13,354 bases of DNA from Paraglaciecola arctica. GTDB lineage: Bacteria > Pseudomonadota > Gammaproteobacteria > Enterobacterales > Alteromonadaceae. Location: NCBI GenBank assembly GCA_003232445.1, contig QIJM01000177.1, positions 1 to 13,354 on the forward strand, given 5' to 3'. Shown piece by piece: positions 7,358-13,335 of this stretch. The notes under the pieces were generated by a model. That model was not told the DNA's origin. It did no database searches and was given only the letters and a program-made list of their open reading frames with translations. Every line of letters starts with the position of its first letter. Within the stretch, counting starts at the first letter, position 1. A program made the position numbers and the translations under genes.

Positions 7358-7750
7358 TTACGCTACGTAGCCGATGATTTCACCACCCATGCCCGCTTTA
7401 CGCGCTGCACGGTCAGTCATCACACCTTTAGAGGTAGACACGATAGCCACACCTAAACCACCCATTACTTTTGGCAACTCATCTTTTTTCTTATAGATGC
7501 GAAGACCAGGGCGACTTACGCGCTCAATGCTCTCGATTACTTTTTTGCCTTCGAAGTACTTTAACGTTACTTCTAATATCGGCTTTACGTCACCAGAAAC
7601 AGCGAAGCCTGTTACATAACCTTCATCTTTTAGTACGCCTGCAATTGCAACACGAACTTTTGAAGAAGGCATAGAAACAGAAACCTTGCTAGCCATCTGG
7701 CCATTACGTACGCGGGTAAACATATCCGCGATAGGATCTTGCATACTCAT
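7358..7750 (-). CDS. rpsH: 30S ribosomal protein S8
   Basis: The 130-residue product equals E. coli S8 in length. It begins MSMQDPIADMFTRVRNGQ and contains the C-terminal RNA-binding segment 'STSKGVMTDRAARKAG' (about 106-121). S8 binds 16S rRNA helix 21 early in 30S assembly. In E. coli it also represses the spc operon by binding the mRNA over the L5 start. A hairpin of that type is present here at 8595-8639, so autoregulation is probably conserved. Gaps are 12 bases to rpsN and 10 to rplF. Confidence 0.99.
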   Translation of the reverse strand: MSMQDPIADMFTRVRNGQMASKVSVSMPSSKVRVAIAGVLKDEGYVTGFAVSGDVKPILEVTLKYFEGKKVIESIERVSRPGLRIYKKKDELPKVMGGLGVAIVSTSKGVMTDRAARKAGMGGEIIGYVA

Positions 7751-7762
7751 ATCAGCTACCCC

Positions 7763-8068
7763 TTACCAACTGGCTTTTTTCAAGCCAGGCACTTCACCGC
7801 GCATAGCTGCTTCACGCAACTTGATACGACTCATGCCAAACTTGCGTAGGAAACCATGTGGACGACCTGTAATGTTGCAGCGATTACGCTTACGACTTAC
7901 AGACGAGTCACGTGGCAGTTGTTGTAGCTTAAGAACAGCGTCCCAACGTTCTTCATCAGAAGAGTTGATATCGCTGATAGTTGCTTTAAGCGCCGCACGT
8001 TTTACCGCGAACTTAACAACTAGCTTCGCACGTTTTACTTCGCGCGCTTTCATTGATTCTTTTGCCAT
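7763..8068 (-). CDS. rpsN: 30S ribosomal protein S14 (long, zinc-free type)
   Basis: The 101-residue product begins MAKESMKAREVKRAKL and ends in the conserved 'GRPHGFLRKFGMSRIKLREAA...GLKKASW' region. It is the long type without the CxxC zinc pairs; one cysteine remains (about residue 64, in RNRCN). S14 sits in the 30S head and depends on S3/S10 for assembly. The gap after rplE is 11 bases and before rpsH 12. Confidence 0.99.
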   Translation of the reverse strand: MAKESMKAREVKRAKLVVKFAVKRAALKATISDINSSDEERWDAVLKLQQLPRDSSVSRKRNRCNITGRPHGFLRKFGMSRIKLREAAMRGEVPGLKKASW

Positions 8069-8079
8069 AACCCTACACC

Positions 8080-8619
8080 TTACTTCTTAAACGGGAAGTT
8101 GAACGCGCTTAATAAAGCGTGTGCTTCCGCATCGGTTTGTGCGCTAGTAGTGATAGTAATATCCATACCGCGTATCTTATCCACTTTATCGAAATCGATT
8201 TCAGGGAAGATAATTTGCTCACGAACGCCCATGCTAAAGTTACCGCGACCATCGAATGACTTAGGATTTAAGCCACGGAAATCACGGATACGAGGAATTA
8301 CTATTGAAACTAAACGTTCAAAGAATTCCCACATACGCTCACCACGTAGGGTTACTTTACAGCCAATCGGATAACCTTCACGGATTTTAAAACCCGCTAC
8401 AGATTTGCGCGCAACGGTTACAATAGGCTTTTGACCAGCAATTGCTTGCATCTCAGCCGTGGCACTTTCTAATACCTTTTTGTCCGCTACCGCTTCACCT
8501 AAACCCATGTTTAGAGTGATTTTATCAATCCGAGGGACTTGCATGACGCTGTTATAGTTGAACTGCTTAGCAAGTTCCGCTACAACTGAGTCTTTATAAA
8601 AATCATGCAGTTTCGCCAT
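8080..8619 (-). CDS. rplE: 50S ribosomal protein L5
   Basis: The 179-residue product equals E. coli L5 in length. It contains 'ARKSVAGFKIREGYPIGCKV' and 'FFERLVSIVIPRIRDFRGL', the family core that binds 5S rRNA and contacts P-site tRNA. I chose ATG at 8619 because it gives MAKLHDFYKDSVV, matching E. coli MAKLHDYYKDEVV. A TTG four codons upstream (8631) lies in the Shine-Dalgarno sequence (TTGGAGAG) and is rejected. The start lies inside a predicted S8-type hairpin (8595-8639), making this the likely control point of the operon. Confidence 0.98.
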   Translation of the reverse strand: MAKLHDFYKDSVVAELAKQFNYNSVMQVPRIDKITLNMGLGEAVADKKVLESATAEMQAIAGQKPIVTVARKSVAGFKIREGYPIGCKVTLRGERMWEFFERLVSIVIPRIRDFRGLNPKSFDGRGNFSMGVREQIIFPEIDFDKVDKIRGMDITITTSAQTDAEAHALLSAFNFPFKK

Positions 8620-8639
8620 CGTACTCTCCAATTTTTATA
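8595..8639 (-). promoter_or_regulatory. S8-type autoregulatory mRNA hairpin over the rplE start
   Basis: On the minus strand TATAAAAAT (8639-8631) is perfectly complementary to ATTTTTATA (8603-8595). This 9-bp stem encloses 27 bases holding the Shine-Dalgarno GGAGAG and the block GATGGCGAAACTGCATG. E. coli has the same inner block in the S8 target of the spc mRNA, closed by a different stem. The pairing is visible; S8 binding is inferred from the E. coli system. Confidence 0.65.
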
Positions 8640-8949
8640 CTAGTTCGCCGTCTGATTTGAAGAAACGTACTTTCTTCTCACCTTCAAGACGGAAACCAAC
8701 ACGATCTGCTTTACCCGTTTTCGAGTTGTAGATCGCTACATTTGATACGTGAATCGATGCTTCTTTCTCAACAATGCCACCAGTCACATCCAATTGAGGG
8801 TTAGGTTTCTGATGTTTCTTGATCATGCTCACACCTTCAACGATTAGACGGTTAGACGCAGGAAGAACTTTAAGCACTTTGCCTTGTTTTCCTTTATCTT
8901 TACCAGCCAAAACGATGATTTCATCATCACGACGAATTTTATTAGCCAT
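8635..8949 (-). CDS. rplX: 50S ribosomal protein L24
   Basis: The 104-residue product equals E. coli L24 in length. It begins with a KOW-type barrel, 'RRDDEIIVLAGKDKGKQGKVLKVLP' (about 6-30), followed by 'VEGVSMIKKHQKP'. L24 is one of the two proteins that start 50S assembly and lies at the tunnel exit. It is the second gene of the spc operon; its stop is 15 bases before the rplE start, and its last codons form one side of the S8-type hairpin. Confidence 0.99.
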   Translation of the reverse strand: MANKIRRDDEIIVLAGKDKGKQGKVLKVLPASNRLIVEGVSMIKKHQKPNPQLDVTGGIVEKEASIHVSNVAIYNSKTGKADRVGFRLEGEKKVRFFKSDGELV

Positions 8950-8960
8950 ATCGTGACTCC

Positions 8961-9326
8961 TTATAATACCTCAGGGGCTAGCGAGACAATTTTCATGTTA
9001 TTAACACGAAGTTCCCGAGTAACCGGACCAAAGATACGCGTACCAATCGGTTGCTTGTTTGCATTAAGCAAAACAGCTGCGTTGCTGTCGAATCGGATCG
9101 AAGATCCATCAGGACGACGTACGCCTTTTCTAGTACGCACCACCACTGCAGTTAGTACATCACCTTTTTTTACTTTACCGCGAGGAATTGCTTCCTTGAC
9201 AGTAACTTTAATGATGTCACCAATATGCGCATAACGGCGATGCGAGCCACCAAGAACCTTAATACACTGAACCCTGCGAGCGCCGGAATTATCGGCAACA
9301 TCCAGGTTAGTTTGCATTTGGATCAT
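8961..9326 (-). CDS. rplN: 50S ribosomal protein L14
   Basis: This is the first gene of the spc operon. The 121-residue product begins MIQMQTNLDVADNSGARRVQ and contains 'GGSHRRYAHIGDIIKVTVKEA' and 'IGTRIFGPVTREL'. L14 is a 50S barrel protein at the subunit interface. It is two residues shorter than E. coli L14 (123): one is lost near LLNANKQPIG and one in the loop RVNNMKIVSLAPEVL, where E. coli has RSEKFMKI. GGAG precedes the ATG. Normally rpsQ and the S10 operon lie directly upstream; here they do not, and 9327-9602 is non-coding. Confidence 0.98.
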   Translation of the reverse strand: MIQMQTNLDVADNSGARRVQCIKVLGGSHRRYAHIGDIIKVTVKEAIPRGKVKKGDVLTAVVVRTRKGVRRPDGSSIRFDSNAAVLLNANKQPIGTRIFGPVTRELRVNNMKIVSLAPEVL

Positions 9327-9375
9327 GTTAGTGCTCCACTATTAAAATTAAGACTCTTCCGAGCCGTTTAGCTGC

Positions 9376-9402
9376 AAAAAAACAGGGTTTAGCTGCTTTT
9401 TT
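9376..9402 (-). promoter_or_regulatory. Hairpin in the spc operon leader with flanking 10-bp direct repeats
   Basis: On the minus strand AAAAAAGCAG (9402-9393) can pair with CTGTTTTTTT (9385-9376) around a 7-base loop, with one G-U pair. The T-rich 3' arm gives it the look of a weak intrinsic terminator or attenuator about 50 bases before rplN. GCAGCTAAAC occurs twice in the same orientation (complements of 9387-9396 and 9366-9375), 21 bases apart. Function is unknown; only three G-C pairs support the stem. Confidence 0.35.
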
Positions 9403-9472
9403 ATACATACCCCAGTTAAAAGGGCGCGAAATACTAACAGAAAACAGCATGCTGCGATAGTCGAATCTCAAA

Positions 9473-9501
9473 AAATAATGAGAAAGGTAACGTTATGTCA
9501 A
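9473..9501 (-). promoter_or_regulatory. Candidate sigma-70 promoter for the spc-alpha operon
   Basis: A perfect -35 hexamer TTGACA lies at 9501-9496 (minus strand). After it come only weak -10 candidates: CATTAT at 15 bases (9480-9475) or TTATTT at 17 bases (9478-9473). A second possible -10, TATAAA, lies at 9405-9400 without a good -35. Since a terminator lies upstream at 9577-9602 and no S10 operon precedes rplN, a promoter between 9327 and 9576 is required; which element serves is uncertain. Confidence 0.4.
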
Positions 9502-9576
9502 TTAGAGGGCCATTTAAGTATCAGATGTGCGTGCAGCACCATACATTTCAAGGCTCTACACTTTTCAATGAATAAC

Positions 9577-9602
9577 AAAAAGGCCTCTTTGAGGCCTTTT
9601 TT
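9577..9602 (-). terminator. Bidirectional intrinsic terminator after the lipoprotein gene
   Basis: Stem AGGCCTC (9581-9587) / GAGGCCT (9591-9597) with a TTT loop is extended by flanking A and T runs, giving an 11-bp hairpin. It is followed by T-runs on both strands. It lies 13 bases after the lipoprotein stop and isolates the spc operon from transcription coming from the accessory genes. Confidence 0.92.
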
Positions 9603-9615
9603 GGTCAAGTTAAGG

Positions 9616-10974
9616 TCAATAAAGTATCGAAATCTTGAATCCTGTGTCTGAATCATCTGTTTTTTCAACAGTGATAATATAATTTACTTCTTCGTTAATC
9701 CCTAGTAACTCGGTTCTATCAAGTAAAACCTGAGTATCATTACTATCGTCAAACACAGCAATTAACTCATAAAAGTCACTTGGCAGGGTAATACTTCTGC
9801 TTTCTTCGTAGTCCAAGCCCGCAACTTGATACTCAGCGCTTTCAATTGTCTCGTTTTGACGGACAAAATAAAAGTCAATATCAAAAAAATCTGGGGTCAA
9901 ATTTACTATTTGAATTTGATGGTCAAATACCTGTGGTAAATTACTTTCCTCAAAAGATAGGGAATTAAGTGTCTCTTCTTCATCTCGGTAAAGAATAATT
10001 GCTTTACTCTCACCCTGATTTAAGGTCACTAAACGGTTGTTGAAACTTTCATCACCTACAGTGGCGGTTAACCGATAATCACCAAATTCTACTTTACTAA
10101 ATTCACTAAGGCTATTTGCGCTCAAACTCGTATCATCACTTATTCCTTCGTTACCCGCTAAGCTTAAGCTTACTGATTCTGAATCATCCAGACTGTTGTA
10201 AACTCGGTATTGTGCCATCGCATCCTCATCTGTGTAATTAGCAACCGCGGAGGAATTAACAATAAGATCTAAAACAACATTATCTTGAATAGCACCAGAA
10301 GTTGTTCTTAGTGCTAAAACATATTCAGTATCAAACGCAAAACTAATAGTCGCACTTTCAAAGAATGGCTCATTTGACCCTGGCTCTGTCAAATAGAGGA
10401 TATATTCACCTTCGTCGAAGTCGTCACTATCGGCGTCTGGATCCCAATAAGTTAACTCATCAAATTGTTGGTAGTTGATGGTACCTAATGAGTTCGCCGC
10501 ACTAAAGGGTTCTCCAGCTGCGCTCATATGTAGGTCATAACTTCCAGATTCACTAATGACTGACGTAGCAAATAGGCGGAAATGATCTTCAAGGTCTTCA
10601 CGTATATAACGATGCTCTGTAAAGGAAGGGTTTTCATAATCACCGCTTAGGATCATTAGCACTTTTTCACCGTCTGACAAATCAACCGTTACTTCGTCTA
10701 AAATCACTCGTTGGTCATCAGCATCTATACGAAAAAACTCTAATTCTATCTCGCCGCTTTCTGAGGTAATCAATGCCGATGCATCACCGTATGTGGCTGT
10801 ACCCAGCGTATTACCGTCGACTTCTGCCAGGAGTGTGGCTGCACTATTTGCTGAGCCATTATAAAATTGTAGATAGGCATCGGCAAACACCTTTTCATCG
10901 TCATCACTAGAACTGCTACAGGCAGATAATTGCAATACTGTTACAAGCAAGGTAGGGAAAAGAAAGTTTTTCAT
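9616..10974 (-). CDS. Secreted lipoprotein with four DUF4397-like repeats
   Basis: The 452-residue product has a lipoprotein signal peptide, MKNFLFPTLLVTVLQLSAC, with lipobox LSAC and lipidated C19. Serine at +2 suggests sorting to the outer membrane. A Ser/Asp-rich linker follows, then four similar beta-rich units (about 33-113, 131-225, 254-330 and 352-437). Each opens with a strand such as AYLQFYNG, DHFRLFA, AQYRVYN or HQIQIVN and closes with one such as EKVLMILSG, EYVLALRT, SKAIILYR or NYIITVEK. The layout resembles DUF4397 surface proteins. It is very acidic, common in marine secreted proteins. I prefer ATG 10974 to ATG 10983 because it has a GGA 8 bases upstream and a normal signal peptide. 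Function is unknown. Confidence 0.8.
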   Translation of the reverse strand: MKNFLFPTLLVTVLQLSACSSSSDDDEKVFADAYLQFYNGSANSAATLLAEVDGNTLGTATYGDASALITSESGEIELEFFRIDADDQRVILDEVTVDLSDGEKVLMILSGDYENPSFTEHRYIREDLEDHFRLFATSVISESGSYDLHMSAAGEPFSAANSLGTINYQQFDELTYWDPDADSDDFDEGEYILYLTEPGSNEPFFESATISFAFDTEYVLALRTTSGAIQDNVVLDLIVNSSAVANYTDEDAMAQYRVYNSLDDSESVSLSLAGNEGISDDTSLSANSLSEFSKVEFGDYRLTATVGDESFNNRLVTLNQGESKAIILYRDEEETLNSLSFEESNLPQVFDHQIQIVNLTPDFFDIDFYFVRQNETIESAEYQVAGLDYEESRSITLPSDFYELIAVFDDSNDTQVLLDRTELLGINEEVNYIITVEKTDDSDTGFKISILY

Positions 10975-10975
10975 A

Positions 10976-11026
10976 AAAGTCATCCATTATTAGCAATAAT
11001 TGTTTGCCAATAGGACGGATGACTTT
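10976..11026 (-). promoter_or_regulatory. Structured 5' leader sequestering the lipoprotein ribosome binding site
   Basis: On the minus strand AAAGTCATCC (11026-11017) pairs perfectly with GGATGACTTT (10985-10976), which holds the weak Shine-Dalgarno GGA and ends one base before the ATG at 10974. Inside the loop, TTGGCAA and TTGCTAA form a nested 7-bp stem (one G-U). The nested hairpins could control translation. Pairing is visible; the effect and whether this is transcribed as a leader are inferred. Confidence 0.45.
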
Positions 11027-11040
11027 AAGAGAAGTTCGGG

Positions 11041-11108
11041 TCTTTACATAACCCTTACAATCTTTACAAAACCTTTGCTTTGGAACAGTGAACTATTTGT
11101 AAAGATTG
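11041..11108. repeat. 13-bp inverted repeat with a row of GTAAA-type half-sites
   Basis: CAATCTTTACAAA (11058-11070) and TTTGTAAAGATTG (11096-11108) form a perfect 13-bp inverted repeat with a 25-base spacer. TCTTTACA also recurs at 11041-11048 and 11061-11068. On the minus strand, upstream of the lipoprotein gene, this gives GTAAA, GTAAG and GTAAA half-sites starting 9 and then 11 bases apart, about one per helical turn. Winged-helix response regulators of the OmpR/PhoB type bind such direct repeats, and CpxR boxes are paired GTAAA. No T-run follows, so it is not an intrinsic terminator for the upstream ligase gene. Confidence 0.5.
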
Positions 11109-11130
11109 CAATCATTCAGGGTGTTAGCGG

Positions 11131-12768
11131 CTATTGACGGGCTATTTTTCCAGATAACTCACCATTAATAAGGCTGTCATAGTGGTCTTCAAGATCATGA
11201 CGCTTAACCTTGAGAGTCGGAGTCAGGAGACCATTGTCTACAGTCCATTCATCTTTCATCACAACTAGGCAGTCAAGTACCGCATGGCTTTCAAGTGTGC
11301 CATTAACTTCATTTAAGGTTGCCAACAAGCTCTGCTCTATTTCTTCTGCTGGCAACTTAAGCGCTTCTACAGACAAAACGACCAAACCGATAGGTTGTTT
11401 TAATTGCGAGCCAGTAACGCATACTTGTTCAATGGAAGAATTTGCCATCAGCTTTGATTCAATTGGCACTGGGGCAATATACTTGCCCTTTGATGTTTTA
11501 AAAATTTCTTTTAACCTACCGGTAATTGTGATGTAACCATCACTGTCTATCGAACCTTTGTCCCCGGTTTTCAGATACCCATCTTCCGTCATCACTTCTG
11601 CGGTTTTTTCAGGCTCTAAATAATACTCTTTCATATTACAAGGCCCCTTAACTTGGATTTCACCTTCTTCGGCTATGCGTATATCCACACCTGAATAAGC
11701 GCGTCCTATGGAGCCTATTTTGTCGGCCCTAAAAGGCACACAACATGTTCCATAAGCGCAGTTTTCAGTCATCCCCCAACCTTCAGAAATGTTGATACCA
11801 ATTTTTCTGAACCATTCTAGTGTAGTAGCAGGGATGGGAGCTGATCCGCTAGCGCACAGTCTTGCTTGCCCTAAACCTAATTTAGTGCGTATCTTTTTAC
11901 TGACCATGCCACTCACGATTGGAATACGTAGCAATAAATCGAGTTTTTTCTGCGGCATGTTGGCCAACACGCCCATTTGAAAACGCGTCCATAAACGAGG
12001 AACAGAAATAAATAAGGTCGGCTGCGTAGCATTGACATCACGGGAAAAGGTATCCAAAGACTCAATAAAGTCGATACGAGTATTAGAGTAAAAACTTGCA
12101 ATCTCAACCAACACTCTTTCAGTGATATGAGCGAGCGGTAAATAACTTAAAATCCTATCGTGTTGATTAGTGCCTAATTCATTTAATGATTGAAAAGCTG
12201 CCCAACAAACAGACTCATAATTGTGCACTACCCCCTTTGGATTTCCCGTACTGCCAGATGTGTAGACTATAGTCATAACTGAATCTAAAGCGGGAATGGG
12301 TTTTTCTGTAAAAGGAGAGGTTTGTAATAATTCATCCCACTGTTTATCAGCAGGGATATTGGGGTAAGGAAAAGCGAGTTTAACAACCCCATCATCAATA
12401 GCGGCAACTTGTTTTTCAGTATTGTCCAACTTACCTACAAATATCACTGGGCACTTAGCATGATCCAAAACATAACGGATTGTCTTTTCACCCGCAGTGG
12501 AGTAAATAGGCACAGATACATGACCTGCTAACATAATGGCTAAATCAGTAATAAACCACTCAGCGCAATTCTTTGATAAAATAGCAATATGGCTACCTGC
12601 AGGCAAATCCATTGCCAGTAAACTCGCAGCGACCTTTCGAGCTTGTTGGCTAGTTTCACGCCAAGTAAAATCTTTGATGACACCATCAATAGGCTGTTTT
12701 AAGTAAACAGTTTCGGGATGAGTCTCTTCCCATTGATAAAGCATTTCTAAGGGTGTTGTTAATGACAT
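11131..12768 (-). CDS. AMP-binding long-chain acyl-CoA synthetase-like protein
   Basis: The 545-residue product belongs to the adenylate-forming (ANL) superfamily and probably makes acyl-CoA from a fatty acid, ATP and CoA. It has the P-loop motif YTSGSTGNPKG (169-179), SEGWGMTE (328-335), TGD (401-403) that binds the ribose, the hinge stretch GRLKEIFKTSKGKYIAP (417-433), and near the C-terminus TPTLKVKR (516-523), whose Lys520 is the expected catalytic lysine. The order and spacing fit the long-chain/FAA1-like branch (COG1022), though it is somewhat shorter than many members (about 600). No signal peptide or obvious membrane segment is present. The ATG at 12768 has AGG 8 bases upstream. The exact substrate cannot be read from sequence. 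Confidence 0.88.
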   Translation of the reverse strand: MSLTTPLEMLYQWEETHPETVYLKQPIDGVIKDFTWRETSQQARKVAASLLAMDLPAGSHIAILSKNCAEWFITDLAIMLAGHVSVPIYSTAGEKTIRYVLDHAKCPVIFVGKLDNTEKQVAAIDDGVVKLAFPYPNIPADKQWDELLQTSPFTEKPIPALDSVMTIVYTSGSTGNPKGVVHNYESVCWAAFQSLNELGTNQHDRILSYLPLAHITERVLVEIASFYSNTRIDFIESLDTFSRDVNATQPTLFISVPRLWTRFQMGVLANMPQKKLDLLLRIPIVSGMVSKKIRTKLGLGQARLCASGSAPIPATTLEWFRKIGINISEGWGMTENCAYGTCCVPFRADKIGSIGRAYSGVDIRIAEEGEIQVKGPCNMKEYYLEPEKTAEVMTEDGYLKTGDKGSIDSDGYITITGRLKEIFKTSKGKYIAPVPIESKLMANSSIEQVCVTGSQLKQPIGLVVLSVEALKLPAEEIEQSLLATLNEVNGTLESHAVLDCLVVMKDEWTVDNGLLTPTLKVKRHDLEDHYDSLINGELSGKIARQ

Positions 12769-12798
12769 ATTGAATACCTAAGGTAGGATCTAGAAGTA

Positions 12799-12832
12799 TT
12801 TATAACGATTGTGAACAAATAGATCAATCGTT
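12799..12832 (-). promoter_or_regulatory. Promoter with overlapping inverted-repeat operator for the acyl-CoA synthetase gene
   Basis: On the minus strand TTGATC (12827-12822), a 17-base spacer and TATAAA (12804-12799) form a good sigma-70 promoter 31 bases before the ATG. A perfect inverted repeat AACGATTG-N13-CAATCGTT (12832-12825 and 12811-12804) overlaps the -35 and touches the -10, a repressor-operator layout. A similar block TTTATAAC...TTGTTAAC on the + strand at 12835-12853 resembles 12799-12816 and holds a second -10-like TATAAA with TTTTCA at 16 bases. The binding factor is unknown. Confidence 0.5.
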
Positions 12833-12942
12833 CATTTATAACAAGTTGTTAACGAATGAAAAAATCTTTCGACAAGCGTCTTAACGTCTCTGTATAGAAA
12901 CGAAAACATCTCAGAGTAGAGATCAGCCACCCAAAATTAGAA

Positions 12943-13335
12943 TTAGTGGATGTCGGTTAAAGCTTCGATAAGCCATTTTTCAAATAGCTGCACCTTCAGC
13001 TTACTAAAGTGATGGCTAGGCGCAACTAAATAATAGGAGTAAGCACTTGGATGACTAAAATCAAATAGCGACACCAATTGCCGACGCTGTATTTGCTGAT
13101 ATATCAAATTGTAGCGTAACATAGAAAATCCCTGTCCAGCTAAGACAGCATCTACAATAGTCACAGTAGAATCGTCGACTTCTAAGGTTTTAATATGTTG
13201 GCTTATCGCGGCTTGCATATGTTGGCTTATCGCGGCTTGCGTCACAAATAATTGCTCAGCGGTTTGTTTGAAACTTAAAGTCTGTGCAGCCACTAAAAAA
13301 TAACGTAACGAATTCAATGGTGGTAATTTGTTCAA
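12943..13335 (-). pseudogene. LysR-type (GcvA-like) regulator gene with HTH duplication and internal deletion
   Basis: The open frame has the N-terminus of a GcvA-like regulator (NKLPPLNSLRYFLVAAQTLSF...TAEQLFVTQAAISQH). At 'HIKTLE' it jumps directly to the C-terminal end of the effector domain (DAVLAGQGFSMLRYNLIY... to YYLVAP and the final helix). The rest of the winged HTH, the dimerisation helix and most of the effector domain are missing: about 130 residues instead of about 300, though the frame stays open. In the recognition helix an exact 24-bp tandem duplication repeats QAAISQHM/QAAISQHI. I chose TTG 13335, preceded by AAGGAA 6 bases upstream, which gives the usual family N-terminus; a start beyond the window edge cannot be excluded. 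It is unlikely to be a working regulator, hence the pseudogene call. Confidence 0.75.
13193..13240. repeat. Perfect 24-bp tandem duplication inside the LysR helix-turn-helix
   Basis: The 24 bases at 13193-13216 are repeated exactly at 13217-13240, each copy beginning ATATGTTGG and ending GCGGCTTGC. The insertion is in frame and adds eight residues to the DNA-recognition region. The two copies do not differ, which suggests a recent event. Confidence 0.95.

Noticed and set aside
8620..8631. TTG start adding four residues to L5
   Set aside because: This codon is part of the Shine-Dalgarno sequence for the ATG at 8619, which gives the conserved N-terminus.
11058..11108. The 13-bp inverted repeat as terminator of the acyl-CoA synthetase gene
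   Set aside because: The loop is 25 bases, the stem is AT-rich and no T-run follows on the minus strand; a protein-binding role is more likely.
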